Of a DNA stretch of 64,000 bases, positions 50,952-59,446 are shown in pieces. Source of the stretch: a bacterium (lineage in GTDB: Bacteria > Armatimonadota > Fimbriimonadia > Fimbriimonadales > Fimbriimonadaceae); NCBI GenBank assembly GCA_027485645.1, contig JAIXQR010000001.1:427632-491631 (forward strand), read 5' to 3'. How positions within the stretch are numbered: the stretch's first letter is position 1; each line of letters begins with the position of its first letter. A model generated the notes under the pieces. That model saw only the letters and a list, made by a program, of their open reading frames with translations. It searched no databases and had not been told where the DNA came from. A program made the position numbers and the translations under genes.

Positions 50952-51947
50952 CTTTTTTGAAGCCATCCGTGCGATGTGCTCCTCGAGGATGCATCGAAGG
51001 TCTGGGCCTTCGGGACCAGTTAGATGCGTCAGGTCACTATTCGATACTTCGAAGTCATCCACGGTCATTTTGGTGAGGCCCGGAAAATATGCGTTAAAGA
51101 ATGTCATAAAAGGCACCCCAGCCAAACTAGCCTTTTTCTTAACGTAGTCGCAGTAGCGGATAATAGAATCATCTTTAATTAGGAAGCCGGCATCGACATA
51201 TGTCCCGAGCACCTTGCGGGATTTCAACTCCCAATGCACTCCGTTACCCACAACTACGATCGAAAGGTATGCAGCTAATTCGTCTTCATCACGTTGTTTT
51301 TTTAAGTTTCCGTTGATTCGCAGGTCTAGGTCAACGGCTACTAGTGCCGTTTGCTTAGCTTTTTCAATCGTCTGAATTCCCGCACCTAGTTTGTCGCTGT
51401 CGGCAAACCGTTGAGCACCAACGCGCTTGCTCTCGACAGATGCGATGACCTTCTGCAAGTCGAGCAGAGTTAGTTGCGCACCACTATCGGCTGTGCCTCT
51501 AAGTTTCACAAGGACTCCCTCGGCGGCGAATAAATCACGCGCCTTTGCGGCTCCAAACGTATCTTCAATAGACAGCTTGGCTGTGCATTTGGATGAACTG
51601 CCAGTGCTGGCATCGTTCCAACGAAGGCCAATCGTAGCGTTGTGGGAAGAAACTGCCTGTAGGGTCATTTCTACTCCTCCGTAAGCTTGGGGCTTTCCAA
51701 CTTCCAAATTAAGTTCATCAGCAATTTCGTAAATAACAAATTCGATTTTATGCTTGGCTCCCGATAGCCCTTCGACTAGTGTTTCGATAAGCATGCGGCG
51801 GCGAATTTCATAGGAAGTTTCTAGATATTTGCGTAGCATCACTTCTTGAAGTACACCGATCTTTCTGCCGATCGTCCGATTGTTTTGCACGTTCGAGTGC
51901 TCTTCGAAGTAATAGAAAATCTCTGAAATGCGGGGATCTTTCTCCAC
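50946..51947 (-). CDS. Possible type II restriction endonuclease partner of the Dam-type methyltransferase
   Basis: A 333-residue protein from GTG 51947; an in-frame TAA four codons upstream fixes the start. I do not recognise a family. Two stretches could hold a PD-(D/E)XK-like active site: LLDLQKVIASVESKRVG (Asp163, Glu172, Lys174) or VHWELKSRK. The N-terminal GRKIGVLQEVMLRKYLE resembles segments often seen early in restriction enzymes. The location, convergent with and overlapping a DNA adenine methyltransferase gene, is the main support for a restriction-modification role. Base composition is low in G+C like its partner. It could equally be an unrelated accessory protein. Confidence 0.45.
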   Translation of the reverse strand: MEKDPRISEIFYYFEEHSNVQNNRTIGRKIGVLQEVMLRKYLETSYEIRRRMLIETLVEGLSGAKHKIEFVIYEIADELNLEVGKPQAYGGVEMTLQAVSSHNATIGLRWNDASTGSSSKCTAKLSIEDTFGAAKARDLFAAEGVLVKLRGTADSGAQLTLLDLQKVIASVESKRVGAQRFADSDKLGAGIQTIEKAKQTALVAVDLDLRINGNLKKQRDEDELAAYLSIVVVGNGVHWELKSRKVLGTYVDAGFLIKDDSIIRYCDYVKKKASLAGVPFMTFFNAYFPGLTKMTVDDFEVSNSDLTHLTGPEGPDLRCILEEHIARMASKKL

Positions 51948-52447
51948 TGCAACAGCTTACACGCTTTGATGCGGCGAGTCGTGACTGCCCAGTCGGAGCA
52001 CCGGTGGCTCTCGTTGTGCACGCGCCCTTCTGAGCGTTCAAGATGAACGACGAACGACACTGACCCACGAACCGGTGGGGTCACTTCACGGCGCCTTCAC
52101 AACCATCACAAGAATTTGAGACGGAATGATCGGCGAAACGGACAAAACTCGACGCGTCATTGCCTGTTAACGGCAAAGTGAAAAATGCACAGCAAGTCGT
52201 TCAGGTGTTCTGTCCGATAACCTTAACTTGGATCTGGCGGGCCCTGGTTCACCACTGCAAGGCAGTCATGTTTAACCTCGGCTCGCTCCTCGAGAAATGA
52301 TCATCCTGCCGTGTATGCACATCCGCCTTCACATTTAGAACCGCGCATGCGCGGGGGCGTACGTTTTCCTGGCCGGCAAGTTATCAGGTTCCTGAAGGAA
52401 AACACGCCAGGGAGGTTCACGATCTGGGGCCAGTTCGCCAGAAGCTA
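51948..52447. other. 500-base gap after the putative endonuclease gene
   Basis: No supportable coding region. A hairpin-like inverted repeat (TGACCCAC/GTGGGGTCA region, about 52060-52083) is present, and the area should contain the promoter of the putative endonuclease on the minus strand. I see no other structure. Confidence 0.4.
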
Positions 52448-52903
52448 CTATTCCAAGACGAATGGTTGACAGGCGATTTCTTCTTTTCTTCGCAACGGAG
52501 CATCGTGAAGCAATACCCAGCACGACGTGAACCCCATGTTCGTAAGGGCATCCGCGCGATGGTTGCCATCCGCCAAGTTGATGACGCCATCTAATTCTCG
52601 CCATGCGATCACCGGCGGAAGGCTGTCCAGCGTGGGGCGGGTATCGACAATCGTCTGTACTGCCCTTGTCCACTCATCAGGATCTTGTGGGTACCGGAAT
52701 GATTCGGATGGTCCGGCGATCCTTTGGAGGCGGGCAATCTCAATGAGTTGGGGCGGCATCCAGGATGAGGAGTAAGTGCGAACACGCCGAAGCAGCCCAA
52801 GATTCTGCCAACTTTCCACTTGCAGATACCTTTCGATCCAATCTTGCCCCTCGCCGCGTTCGAAGGCCATCCGCGCCGATCTCAAGTCCCATTCGTGACT
52901 CAA
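52448..52903 (-). CDS. ParB/sulfiredoxin-like domain protein
   Basis: A 151-residue protein from TTG 52903 (MSHEWDLRSARMAFERGEGQ). The core INLADGNHRADALTNMGF (about residues 109-126) is the ParB/Srx-like signature 'l.DGnHRl.Al...G', preceded by LPPVIAWRELDGV. Proteins with this fold bind nucleotides or DNA; small stand-alone versions are usually of unknown role, often beside accessory DNA. It lies alone on the minus strand with no parA, so chromosome partition is unlikely. Confidence 0.65.
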   Translation of the reverse strand: MSHEWDLRSARMAFERGEGQDWIERYLQVESWQNLGLLRRVRTYSSSWMPPQLIEIARLQRIAGPSESFRYPQDPDEWTRAVQTIVDTRPTLDSLPPVIAWRELDGVINLADGNHRADALTNMGFTSCWVLLHDAPLRRKEEIACQPFVLE

Positions 52904-52955
52904 TTCACTGCGCCCTGAATCAACTTTGGTTCGTTCCTGCGCTCAAGCGAGGAGA

Positions 52956-53672
52956 TCATTTGTCCGACTCGCCTTCGACCTCGTTCCATATTGGGTCTTC
53001 GTCCGCCAACCACTTGCTACTGAAGTTGGGCATGAAGCAAATGACAAGGTACGCCGTACACGAGCATATGACCGCGATACTCACAATAAGTTGAACCGGC
53101 TTAACCTCCGGCTTCAGCGCCTGAGGAATCGTCCAAAGGGTCAGGACCATCCCGAGGAAGGCAAGCGGCGCAATGCGCCTTTGTATTCGCTTAACCACAT
53201 CAATCCCTTTCGAGATTTCTTCGACCTTTTTGCTGAACGCCTCGACAAACTCATCGGGCGGCAGCTGACTCATGGCCTCGTACTCGCGGTCAATTGCTTC
53301 CCGATCGGCAGCATTCTTGCGCTCTTGTGCCTGAATTCGGAAGAACGCGAAGAACGGGAGCACCATCATGAAAACGGCCGTGCCGATGGAGATTGGCGTC
53401 ATCGGTTTCTGAAGCTCGATGGCTCGATCGACCTTCGCAAACATCAGCCCCGTCGTGATCCCGCAAATGTTCGCCAGCATGGCCAATAAGAGAGGGGCCT
53501 TGCCGCGATGAGCAGCCAACCAAATGATCAACAACAAGGTGGCGCAACCAATCGGCCACTGCACTCTCCCCGCAATGCCCGTCCACTTAGGCATCTTGTA
53601 CGTCACCGCGGTAAGCAAGCCCGAGCCAACCATCAACCGATAGATGCGCCGTTGTGGGAACTGCTCCACCAT
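52956..53672 (-). CDS. Membrane protein of unknown function
   Basis: A 238-residue protein from ATG 53672, or from ATG 53633 (MVGSGLLTAVTYKMPKW). About six hydrophobic segments: near residues 12-25, 36-53, 58-76, 91-112, 166-181 and 190-210. Between segments 4 and 5 there is a charged cytoplasmic loop (QAQERKNAADREAIDREYEA; FVEAFSKKVEEISKGIDVVK) that may form a coiled coil. TATAAT lies three bases before the first ATG, which would make the mRNA nearly leaderless if 53672 is used. No family recognised. Confidence 0.7.
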   Translation of the reverse strand: MVEQFPQRRIYRLMVGSGLLTAVTYKMPKWTGIAGRVQWPIGCATLLLIIWLAAHRGKAPLLLAMLANICGITTGLMFAKVDRAIELQKPMTPISIGTAVFMMVLPFFAFFRIQAQERKNAADREAIDREYEAMSQLPPDEFVEAFSKKVEEISKGIDVVKRIQRRIAPLAFLGMVLTLWTIPQALKPEVKPVQLIVSIAVICSCTAYLVICFMPNFSSKWLADEDPIWNEVEGESDK

Positions 53673-53788
53673 TGAATTATATGCAACAAGGGTCGCTCAG
53701 GGGAAAGAATTATCGCAAGAATTCTGCCCGCACTCCCACTAACCCCACACCCCGCAAACAAAACCGGCCCAATTCCCGAAACCACAGG

Positions 53789-53819
53789 TTGACATTTCCC
53801 CTCACCGACCCCGTATAGT
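53789..53819 (+). promoter_or_regulatory. Promoter-like sequence without a downstream gene
   Basis: TTGACA (53789-53794), a perfect -35 hexamer, and TATAGT (53814-53819) are separated by 19 bases, two more than ideal. It points right into a stretch with no plus-strand coding region, towards the end of the DUF4265 gene. Confidence 0.4.
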
Positions 53820-53997
53820 TGCCACGCCATCACAGCGCAAACCAGAAAATATACATCCCTCGCGTAAGGGAAGAAGTATTAATAAAAAAACGGCGCGCAG
53901 CTCGGTTGAACCTAAACGGCCGTGTAATCAACTAAGGGATCCATCCGTCAGACCGGACAGTAGCCTTTTAGTCGGCTGAAGGTTAGCGATGGTCCTA
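53820..53997. other. Structured non-coding stretch (candidate small RNA or leader)
   Basis: The element at 53937-53995 can fold with a closing stem GGATCCATC/GATGGTCC around two small hairpins (TCCG/CGGA and AGCC/GGCT). To its left, 53884-53923 reads on the minus strand as a weak hairpin followed by seven T, like a terminator of the DUF4265 gene. A hairpin CCCT/AGGG at about 53857-53870 is also present. Together with the upstream gap (53673-53788, nothing seen) the non-coding stretch is 325 bases. Confidence 0.4.
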
Positions 53998-54510
53998 TTA
54001 CGGATTCGCTGGCTGCTCAGAGGGATCTACATCGTGTCCCGATTCCCATTCAAACACGCCAGAATTCTCAAGTTCACTCATGCGCTCCACAAGCAAAATG
54101 GCTAGGTCTTGCGTTGCTACGTCAATGGCGTATAGCCCGTTGCCGAGGGACTCGAACAAGCATCCACCAAGCGTTCTAAGTTCCTCGATAATCGGTTCAT
54201 GGACCTGGTTCTCCGAGAAGAAAATCCGGTAAACGTACCTGCCAGATCGCTTCACGACCTTCTCAATCTGTCCCGAAGGCGCATGAACGTGATCGCCTAG
54301 CGCGTAGTCCCTCGCGAAGAACGGAATGCTACAAAGCTCATAGGTATCCGCTTCGATAAGTCTAGCCAGGACTTGCTCGCACGCATCTTCGTCAACTTCA
54401 TCATCTAGCGCCACCAGATTCAGAATGTGGCTGGCTTTTTCAGCCCATGCTGATTGTCGGTGCGGCCAGTACACCAGCTTGCGTCCGTTCTGCCCTGGAT
54501 TCTGCTCCAT
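53998..54510 (-). CDS. DUF4265 family protein
   Basis: A 170-residue protein, start taken at ATG 54510 (MEQNPGQNGRKLVYWP); the frame continues 14 codons upstream. The DUF4265 pattern is seen in LIEADTYELCSIPFFARDYA then LGDHVHAPSGQIEKVVKRSG, and the second half (ELRTLGGCLFESLGNGLYAI) is also as in the family. Function unknown; members occur singly in many soil and water bacteria. No signal peptide. Confidence 0.7.
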   Translation of the reverse strand: MEQNPGQNGRKLVYWPHRQSAWAEKASHILNLVALDDEVDEDACEQVLARLIEADTYELCSIPFFARDYALGDHVHAPSGQIEKVVKRSGRYVYRIFFSENQVHEPIIEELRTLGGCLFESLGNGLYAIDVATQDLAILLVERMSELENSGVFEWESGHDVDPSEQPANP

Positions 54511-54645
54511 TCCGATGGCTACTTTACCTTTCGCTACGAGCTGCAAAACCATCGCGGCTGCGACCCATGTTGGTCAAACATGGCACGTTCAAGACTTCGC
54601 CGTTCCTCGCGGAAATCTTGATCGTGCCAATGATGCAACGCTGTT

Positions 54646-55479
54646 TTACGATTTGAGGAAGCTGATCAATGCCGCGTTGACTTCTTCTGCGTGCGTCCAG
54701 TTGACGGCATGGGGGCCGTCTTTGACGGTGACGAACTCGCGCACGAGGGGATGCTCAGCCGTCTTTGCCCCAGAGATTCCGATCGGCACGATGCGATCTG
54801 AATCGCCGTGGATCACCAAAATCGGCAGATCAAGCTTTTCAAGGTCGGACCGGAAGTCGGTGCCCCAGGTGTCGACCACGGCGTGGGTGGCAATTGGAGA
54901 CGCTCCGATCGCGATGTTCCAGTTCGCTTGCACGGCCTGCTCGGTGATCTTGGTTCCGCCCAGGACGTCGGTGTTGAAGAAGTTCGCAAAGAATCCACTC
55001 AGGAAAGAAGGTCGGTCGGCGCGGATGCCGGCCTTAATCCCTTCAAAGACTTCCTGAGGCACCCCATCCGGATTATCCTCGGCCTTCGCCAAGAACGGAG
55101 TGACCGCACCGATGAACACCGCTTTGCTTACCGTGCGAAGTCCGTACTGGGCAGAGTATCGAGCAACTTCTCCGCCGCCCATCGAAAAGCCAACGAGGGC
55201 AAAATCGTCCAGTTCCAGTTTTGTGACTAGGTGGTGCAAATCCGCAGCAAAAGTGTCGTAGTCGTATCCGCCCGACGGCTGGCTGGACTTTCCAAATCCA
55301 CGGCGATCGTAGGTGATCACCCGGAAACCAGCCTCCAAAAGGGCCGGAACCTGCTTCTCCCAAGAAGCACCGCTCAGCGGGAATCCATGAACAAGGATTA
55401 CCGGGTAACCAGTCCCAAGATCCTCGTAATACAGTTCAATCGGGGTCGAGTTTTCGGTGCCAACGGTAAAAGTAGCCAT
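54646..55479 (-). CDS. Alpha/beta hydrolase (non-haem chloroperoxidase/esterase-like)
   Basis: A 277-residue cytoplasmic hydrolase from ATG 55479. Nucleophile elbow GFSMGG with Ser99, oxyanion motif HGFPLSGASW (31-40), acid Asp in VIHGDSDRIVPI (about 226), and His in KDGPHAVNWTHAEEV (about 255). The arrangement fits the cofactor-free haloperoxidase/esterase group, for which the true role is usually ester hydrolysis. It follows the signal-peptide-bearing hydrolase gene on the same strand but is separated from it by a terminator at 55531-55579. Confidence 0.9.
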   Translation of the reverse strand: MATFTVGTENSTPIELYYEDLGTGYPVILVHGFPLSGASWEKQVPALLEAGFRVITYDRRGFGKSSQPSGGYDYDTFAADLHHLVTKLELDDFALVGFSMGGGEVARYSAQYGLRTVSKAVFIGAVTPFLAKAEDNPDGVPQEVFEGIKAGIRADRPSFLSGFFANFFNTDVLGGTKITEQAVQANWNIAIGASPIATHAVVDTWGTDFRSDLEKLDLPILVIHGDSDRIVPIGISGAKTAEHPLVREFVTVKDGPHAVNWTHAEEVNAALISFLKS

Positions 55480-55530
55480 GATCACCCTGTTTTACGCCAA
55501 TCGGCAGTAGCGCGCACGAGAAACAAAACA

Positions 55531-55579
55531 AAAAGAGTGCCCTAGCCCAAAGACTTCTAGAGTCTGGGCTAGGACACTC
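55531..55579 (-). terminator. Rho-independent terminator of the exported hydrolase gene
   Basis: A long hairpin (GAGTG and CCTAGCCCA arms pairing with TGGGCTAGG and CACTC, small internal mismatches, inner GACT/AGTC) is followed on the minus strand by TTTTTGTTTTG. It starts 12 bases after the stop of the gene at 55592-56518. Confidence 0.85.
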
Positions 55580-55591
55580 CGATCACGGAAC

Positions 55592-56518
55592 TTACTTCAG
55601 GCGACCTAAGAAGGCGAGAATCCTTTCGGCAATGAAGTCTGACTTCTCTTCCAGGGCAAAGTGGCCCGCTTCGAGGAGGTGCAGTTCCACGTCCTTCAGG
55701 TCCTTTTGGAAAGCCTTGGCGCCATCAACGGTGAAGAACGGATCTCCAGTTCCCCAAACCACCAGAGCCTTTGGCTGCCACTTTCGGAAGTAGGCATGCC
55801 AAGAATCGTAGAGGGCGACGTTGTTCTTGTAGTCCGCGACGAGGTCAAGCTGTGCGGCGGTGTTTTCTGGCTTCGCATTGAAGAGCGCGGAGTCGAAGGT
55901 GTATCCGTCAGGACTCATTTTGGATGCGTCCGTGCCGGTGACGTACTGGTACTTGATGCCTTCCGGGCTAAACAGTCCGGCAACCGCCTTCTCCGTTTCG
56001 GCGTTTCGATTGCTACCGAACCCAACCAGGATCCCTTTCGCCGCTTCGCTGATTCCCTCGACGTAAGCGTTTGAGTTCTGAATGACCAGCCCCTCAATCC
56101 GCTCCGGGTTGGCCGCCGCGATTCGAAGGCCGACTGGTCCGCCGTAATCCTGAAGGTACAAGCTGTACTTGCCAAGGTTCTTCTGCTCCAGGAATTTGTT
56201 TGTGATGCTGGCAAGGCGATCGAAGTTGTAAGTGAATGTCTTCGGAGACGGCGCGTCCGAGTAGCCGAAGCCGATGTAGTCCGGAGCAATCACGTGGTAG
56301 CGAGTCGCCAGTTTCGGAATCAAGTCGCGGAACATGTGCGACGAGCTTGGGAAACCGTGAAGAAGGACGATGGTCTTGGCCGACTTCGGACCGGCTTCTC
56401 GGTAGAAAACCTTCAGGCCATCCACCGTTTCGAATTTGTGATCAACTTGAACGGCGCCAGCCTGGGCAGCGGCAATGGCGAGGGTGAGGAGGCTGGTTGC
56501 GAGTACGCTTGTTTTCAT
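55592..56518 (-). CDS. Exported alpha/beta hydrolase (haloalkane dehalogenase/epoxide hydrolase-like)
   Basis: A 308-residue protein with a clear signal peptide (MKTSVLATSLLTLAIAAAQA), so it acts outside the inner membrane. The nucleophile elbow is LQDYGGPVG with Asp124 instead of Ser, as in haloalkane dehalogenases and epoxide hydrolases. The oxyanion motif is LLHGFPSSSHMFRDL, and the C-terminal LLEAGHFALEEKSD supplies the His (about 288). Substrate is unknown. It is divergent from a CGNR-domain regulator with a 75-base gap, which suggests that the regulator controls it. Confidence 0.88.
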   Translation of the reverse strand: MKTSVLATSLLTLAIAAAQAGAVQVDHKFETVDGLKVFYREAGPKSAKTIVLLHGFPSSSHMFRDLIPKLATRYHVIAPDYIGFGYSDAPSPKTFTYNFDRLASITNKFLEQKNLGKYSLYLQDYGGPVGLRIAAANPERIEGLVIQNSNAYVEGISEAAKGILVGFGSNRNAETEKAVAGLFSPEGIKYQYVTGTDASKMSPDGYTFDSALFNAKPENTAAQLDLVADYKNNVALYDSWHAYFRKWQPKALVVWGTGDPFFTVDGAKAFQKDLKDVELHLLEAGHFALEEKSDFIAERILAFLGRLK

Positions 56519-56593
56519 GATTCTAACCTGTAAACCTTTATTTGAGCGGTTACGGATGATAAAGCGAACTCAAACCGTTAAAGTTCCATTAAT

Positions 56594-57169
56594 ATGGTTA
56601 GAATGAGAAAAAACTTGGATTCAGCTCTTGAGTCTTGGCCCGAGCTCTTTCGAGTTGGCGGCGTCCTTTGGCTCGACTTCGCAAACTCGCAAACCCTCGA
56701 GAGACTGAATGTGGGCAACGTCCTGGAGAGCCACGATTCGGTTGAGTCATGGCTTGGCGCCCGCTTTGAACGAATTGACCTCGGCGAACTCCGATCTTTG
56801 CGCGAGGCTTACGTGAGCGCGGCCAGCCATTTTCAGATTGAGAGCGAAGAGCTGAACTTAGCGGTCGAGCGCACGAACCAGATCCTGATGGCGGGCAGTG
56901 GCCGCGATCAAGTTCGAAAGGAAAGCGATCGCTTTCAGTTAGTGCGAGTGAGCGAAAGTCCGCTCGAAATCCTCGCCCGTTCCTTTGCAAGATTCTTGGT
57001 CGAAGGCGATCTCTCCCGAGTTCGGAAGTGTTCCGAGCCAACCTGCACCTTGTACTTCTTTGATGAATCGAAGGCCGGGCGCCGGAAGTGGTGCTCGATG
57101 TCCCTCTGCGGAAATCGAGCCAAAGCCACTAATCACTACCGGAAGACCCGAAGCTCTGCTGCGGTTTAG
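56594..57169 (+). CDS. CGNR zinc-finger regulator (ABATE domain)
   Basis: A 191-residue predicted transcription factor. The N-terminal ABATE-like region (GGVLWLDFANSQTLERLNVG; LRSLREAYVSAASHF) is thought to sense a ligand; the C-terminal treble-clef zinc finger reads RKCSEPTCTLYFFDESKAGR followed by KWCSMSLCGNRAKATNHYRK, with the CGNR motif that names the family. ATG 56594 and ATG 56603 are both possible starts. It is divergent from the exported hydrolase gene, a usual arrangement for CGNR regulators and their targets, and its stop lies four bases from the convergent GH52 stop. Confidence 0.9.
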   Translation: MVRMRKNLDSALESWPELFRVGGVLWLDFANSQTLERLNVGNVLESHDSVESWLGARFERIDLGELRSLREAYVSAASHFQIESEELNLAVERTNQILMAGSGRDQVRKESDRFQLVRVSESPLEILARSFARFLVEGDLSRVRKCSEPTCTLYFFDESKAGRRKWCSMSLCGNRAKATNHYRKTRSSAAV

Positions 57170-57173
57170 AACC

Positions 57174-59297
57174 TCAGGCGACGGGCTGCTCGGTATGTCC
57201 GAATGCCTTCGCTAGTTCGGCCAGCGGGTTCTCGCCGGTTGCCGCCCAGAGGATGCTCGTCACACCTCGTGGGTAATAGCGGGAGCCGACGGCTTTGCCT
57301 TGCAGCATTTGATCACTCCATGCGAAGTAGGCATTTTCTTCGTCCAGCAACCAATTCACGTGCGCAACATCGGCTTCGGCGTCAGCGGCAAACCCAAGAA
57401 CGCGCTCAGCCACAAACTGGCAGAGGTAGATCTTGCTCAACCAAGAGTTGCGGCTGGTCGAAGACAGCTTCCATCCGCCATCGGCGAACTTGCAGATGCC
57501 CGGCTTAAGAACCGCACTCAGGTGCTTAGACAGCGTTGCTTGCAGCTCAGGATCGATCTCGAGACCAAGAGCAAATGGATAGACCAGGGCTTCGATGGCC
57601 GGAATGATGCGAGCTTCAACTCCTTCCCCAATGACCGCCGGCAGAAGGCCCTCTTCATTCGCGGCGCTCATGATGGTTTGGGCGGCTTTTGCGGCTTGTT
57701 CCTTTGCTTCGTTTGCCGCTTCGACTTCATCCAGGCGGCGAAGCACATCTTCTAAAAGCAGGTAAGAAGCCCAGCCCTTAACCGCGAGATACAGATTGTT
57801 GCGGGCCTGCCCCAAACTGGCATCAAGGCTATCGTAGGTCGTGATTTCCGCCCCACCTTGGCATCGATCGGCATCAAGTCCGACCACGCCGTTGCGATCT
57901 GCCGGAGTCGGATTGTCTCGGTTCACGAGGCTGCGGAGAGATGCCAAGAAGGTTTCACGCTGAGAAATCGCCCAGGCCATGTCTCGCGTGTGGGAATCGT
58001 ATAGCCCCGCAGTGAGAACCCAGTTCATCAGTTCTTCCACGCTCATATACGAGAAGCAGCCTTTCAGCCGAGCCTGCTCGTAGCCGGAATATCCCGGTCG
58101 GGAAAACGCGTTGCCCACTCCCATGTCGTGCGTGAACGCGATTCCGGCAGGGTGAACTTCGTCGGATCCGGGGAACCGCGCACCGTCCTCGTACGCGTAC
58201 CGCTCGACGTAGAGGTCGAGCACGTTTCGGACCGTCCAAGGGTTCAGAACGAGTTCAAAGAACGCCTGGTCGATCGTGAGATCGAAGGTGTTCATCATGC
58301 GATATTCGCCCTCGTTCACAACCCAAAGTGGTTGACCATCTTCCCGCTCCAAGAGCTGGGTGGATCCAAAGTACGACCGGATTGCGTGGGCCGCCATCCA
58401 GGCGCGTTCGGGAGAAAGTCGGCTCTGGAGCTGGGCATCAAATGCTTCTGCCTCGTGCTTCGTAGCCTCGAAGCCCTTGAGCGCATCGCGCAGAACGGAC
58501 TCGATGTCGTTGAAGAACCGGCGGTACAGGTAGCGGGTCTTGATCCCCGTAGTGGCAGTTCCTTCTCGGAAGAAAGCGATCGCAAAACGGAAAGTGTGGA
58601 TTTGACCGGCCGGGACCGTTCCGACCAAGAGGCCGAGCCTTCCGACTAAGAACTCTAGGTTCTCTTCGGTATCGGGCTCAAGGACTTTTTCTGGTTGGAA
58701 GGCAATCCCGGCATGGACGGCTGGGTCGTCCGAGGCGATTGCGGTGAAAGTGTGCTGGGCGATTCCGGTGAGGCCCGGTTCTTTGATCACCCGCATTCCG
58801 GCCGCGCGGTCAGAACCTTGGTAGCCGAAGAAAACCTTTCGGCTCGTCGTGCCTTCACGGTTATCGATGGTGAGTTCGGCCAGGATCGCCGGCGTGATCG
58901 CGGTTTTGAGGGCTTCTACGGTTGCCGTTTCGGGGTCTGGAACCGAGCGAACCGGAGAGATCAGGCGGAAGACCATGTCGCCGGCCCGCCATTCGTCGAC
59001 GCCAGCACCCATGGTTCGCTCGATTTCCTCATCCGCAAACGCGGTTACTGCGTTTGGCCGGCCAAAGCCAGAGAGATGCTCCACGTCGAAGTCTTCTTCG
59101 TGGGACTCGCCGCCGGTGAAAAAGGGCAGAGCGCGAAAACTTCCGCCATCCCGATCTTGAATTCCAACATAAAGGTTTTCGTTCGCCGGTCCGGCAAGCT
59201 CTAAACCGAGGCCACCGGTCGATCCTTTCTGTCCAAGGGTGAGAGTAGCGAAGGCACCGACGGGCGCATGATGGGCGTTATAGAATTTGCGGTTCAT
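57174..59297 (-). CDS. Glycoside hydrolase family 52 (beta-xylosidase)
   Basis: A 707-residue enzyme that releases xylose from xylo-oligosaccharides with retention of configuration. The start is ATG 59297, giving NRKFYNAHHAPVGAFATLTL, the family's conserved N-terminus, then GLGLELAGPANENLYVGIQD. The region WVVNEGEYRMMNTFDLTID (Glu about 329) and TTYDSLDASLGQARNNLYLA (Asp about 490) match the catalytic nucleophile and acid/base regions known from Geobacillus GH52 enzymes (Glu335 and Asp495). There is no signal peptide, so it works on imported xylo-oligosaccharides. It lies 149 bases downstream of the LacI gene in the same direction, with an AGAATATTCT palindrome at 59414-59423 between. Confidence 0.95.
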   Translation of the reverse strand: MNRKFYNAHHAPVGAFATLTLGQKGSTGGLGLELAGPANENLYVGIQDRDGGSFRALPFFTGGESHEEDFDVEHLSGFGRPNAVTAFADEEIERTMGAGVDEWRAGDMVFRLISPVRSVPDPETATVEALKTAITPAILAELTIDNREGTTSRKVFFGYQGSDRAAGMRVIKEPGLTGIAQHTFTAIASDDPAVHAGIAFQPEKVLEPDTEENLEFLVGRLGLLVGTVPAGQIHTFRFAIAFFREGTATTGIKTRYLYRRFFNDIESVLRDALKGFEATKHEAEAFDAQLQSRLSPERAWMAAHAIRSYFGSTQLLEREDGQPLWVVNEGEYRMMNTFDLTIDQAFFELVLNPWTVRNVLDLYVERYAYEDGARFPGSDEVHPAGIAFTHDMGVGNAFSRPGYSGYEQARLKGCFSYMSVEELMNWVLTAGLYDSHTRDMAWAISQRETFLASLRSLVNRDNPTPADRNGVVGLDADRCQGGAEITTYDSLDASLGQARNNLYLAVKGWASYLLLEDVLRRLDEVEAANEAKEQAAKAAQTIMSAANEEGLLPAVIGEGVEARIIPAIEALVYPFALGLEIDPELQATLSKHLSAVLKPGICKFADGGWKLSSTSRNSWLSKIYLCQFVAERVLGFAADAEADVAHVNWLLDEENAYFAWSDQMLQGKAVGSRYYPRGVTSILWAATGENPLAELAKAFGHTEQPVA

Positions 59298-59446
59298 CGT
59301 GATCTTTGCTCTGCCGGGAGCCAAGCGTTGACCTAAAGGAACTGCGATCCAGCAGCCCGGGGGTTCAACGAATCCGCACAGGAGCGTACCTTGGGCCCTC
59401 TCACATCGGGTTCAGAATATTCTTCTAGGACACAGAACTTAGCGCC

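Noticed and set aside
51808-52068. 86-codon minus-strand frame upstream of the putative endonuclease
   Set aside because: Overlaps the real gene in another frame and has no protein-like features.
49859-52447. Prophage or integrative element around the Dam-type methyltransferase
   Set aside because: No integrase, capsid, terminase, transposase or attachment repeat was found.
53937-53997. GGTTAGCGATGG resembles the 3' end of the c-di-GMP-I aptamer
   Set aside because: The rest of the aptamer core (GGCAAACC, GACGCAAAGCC) is missing.
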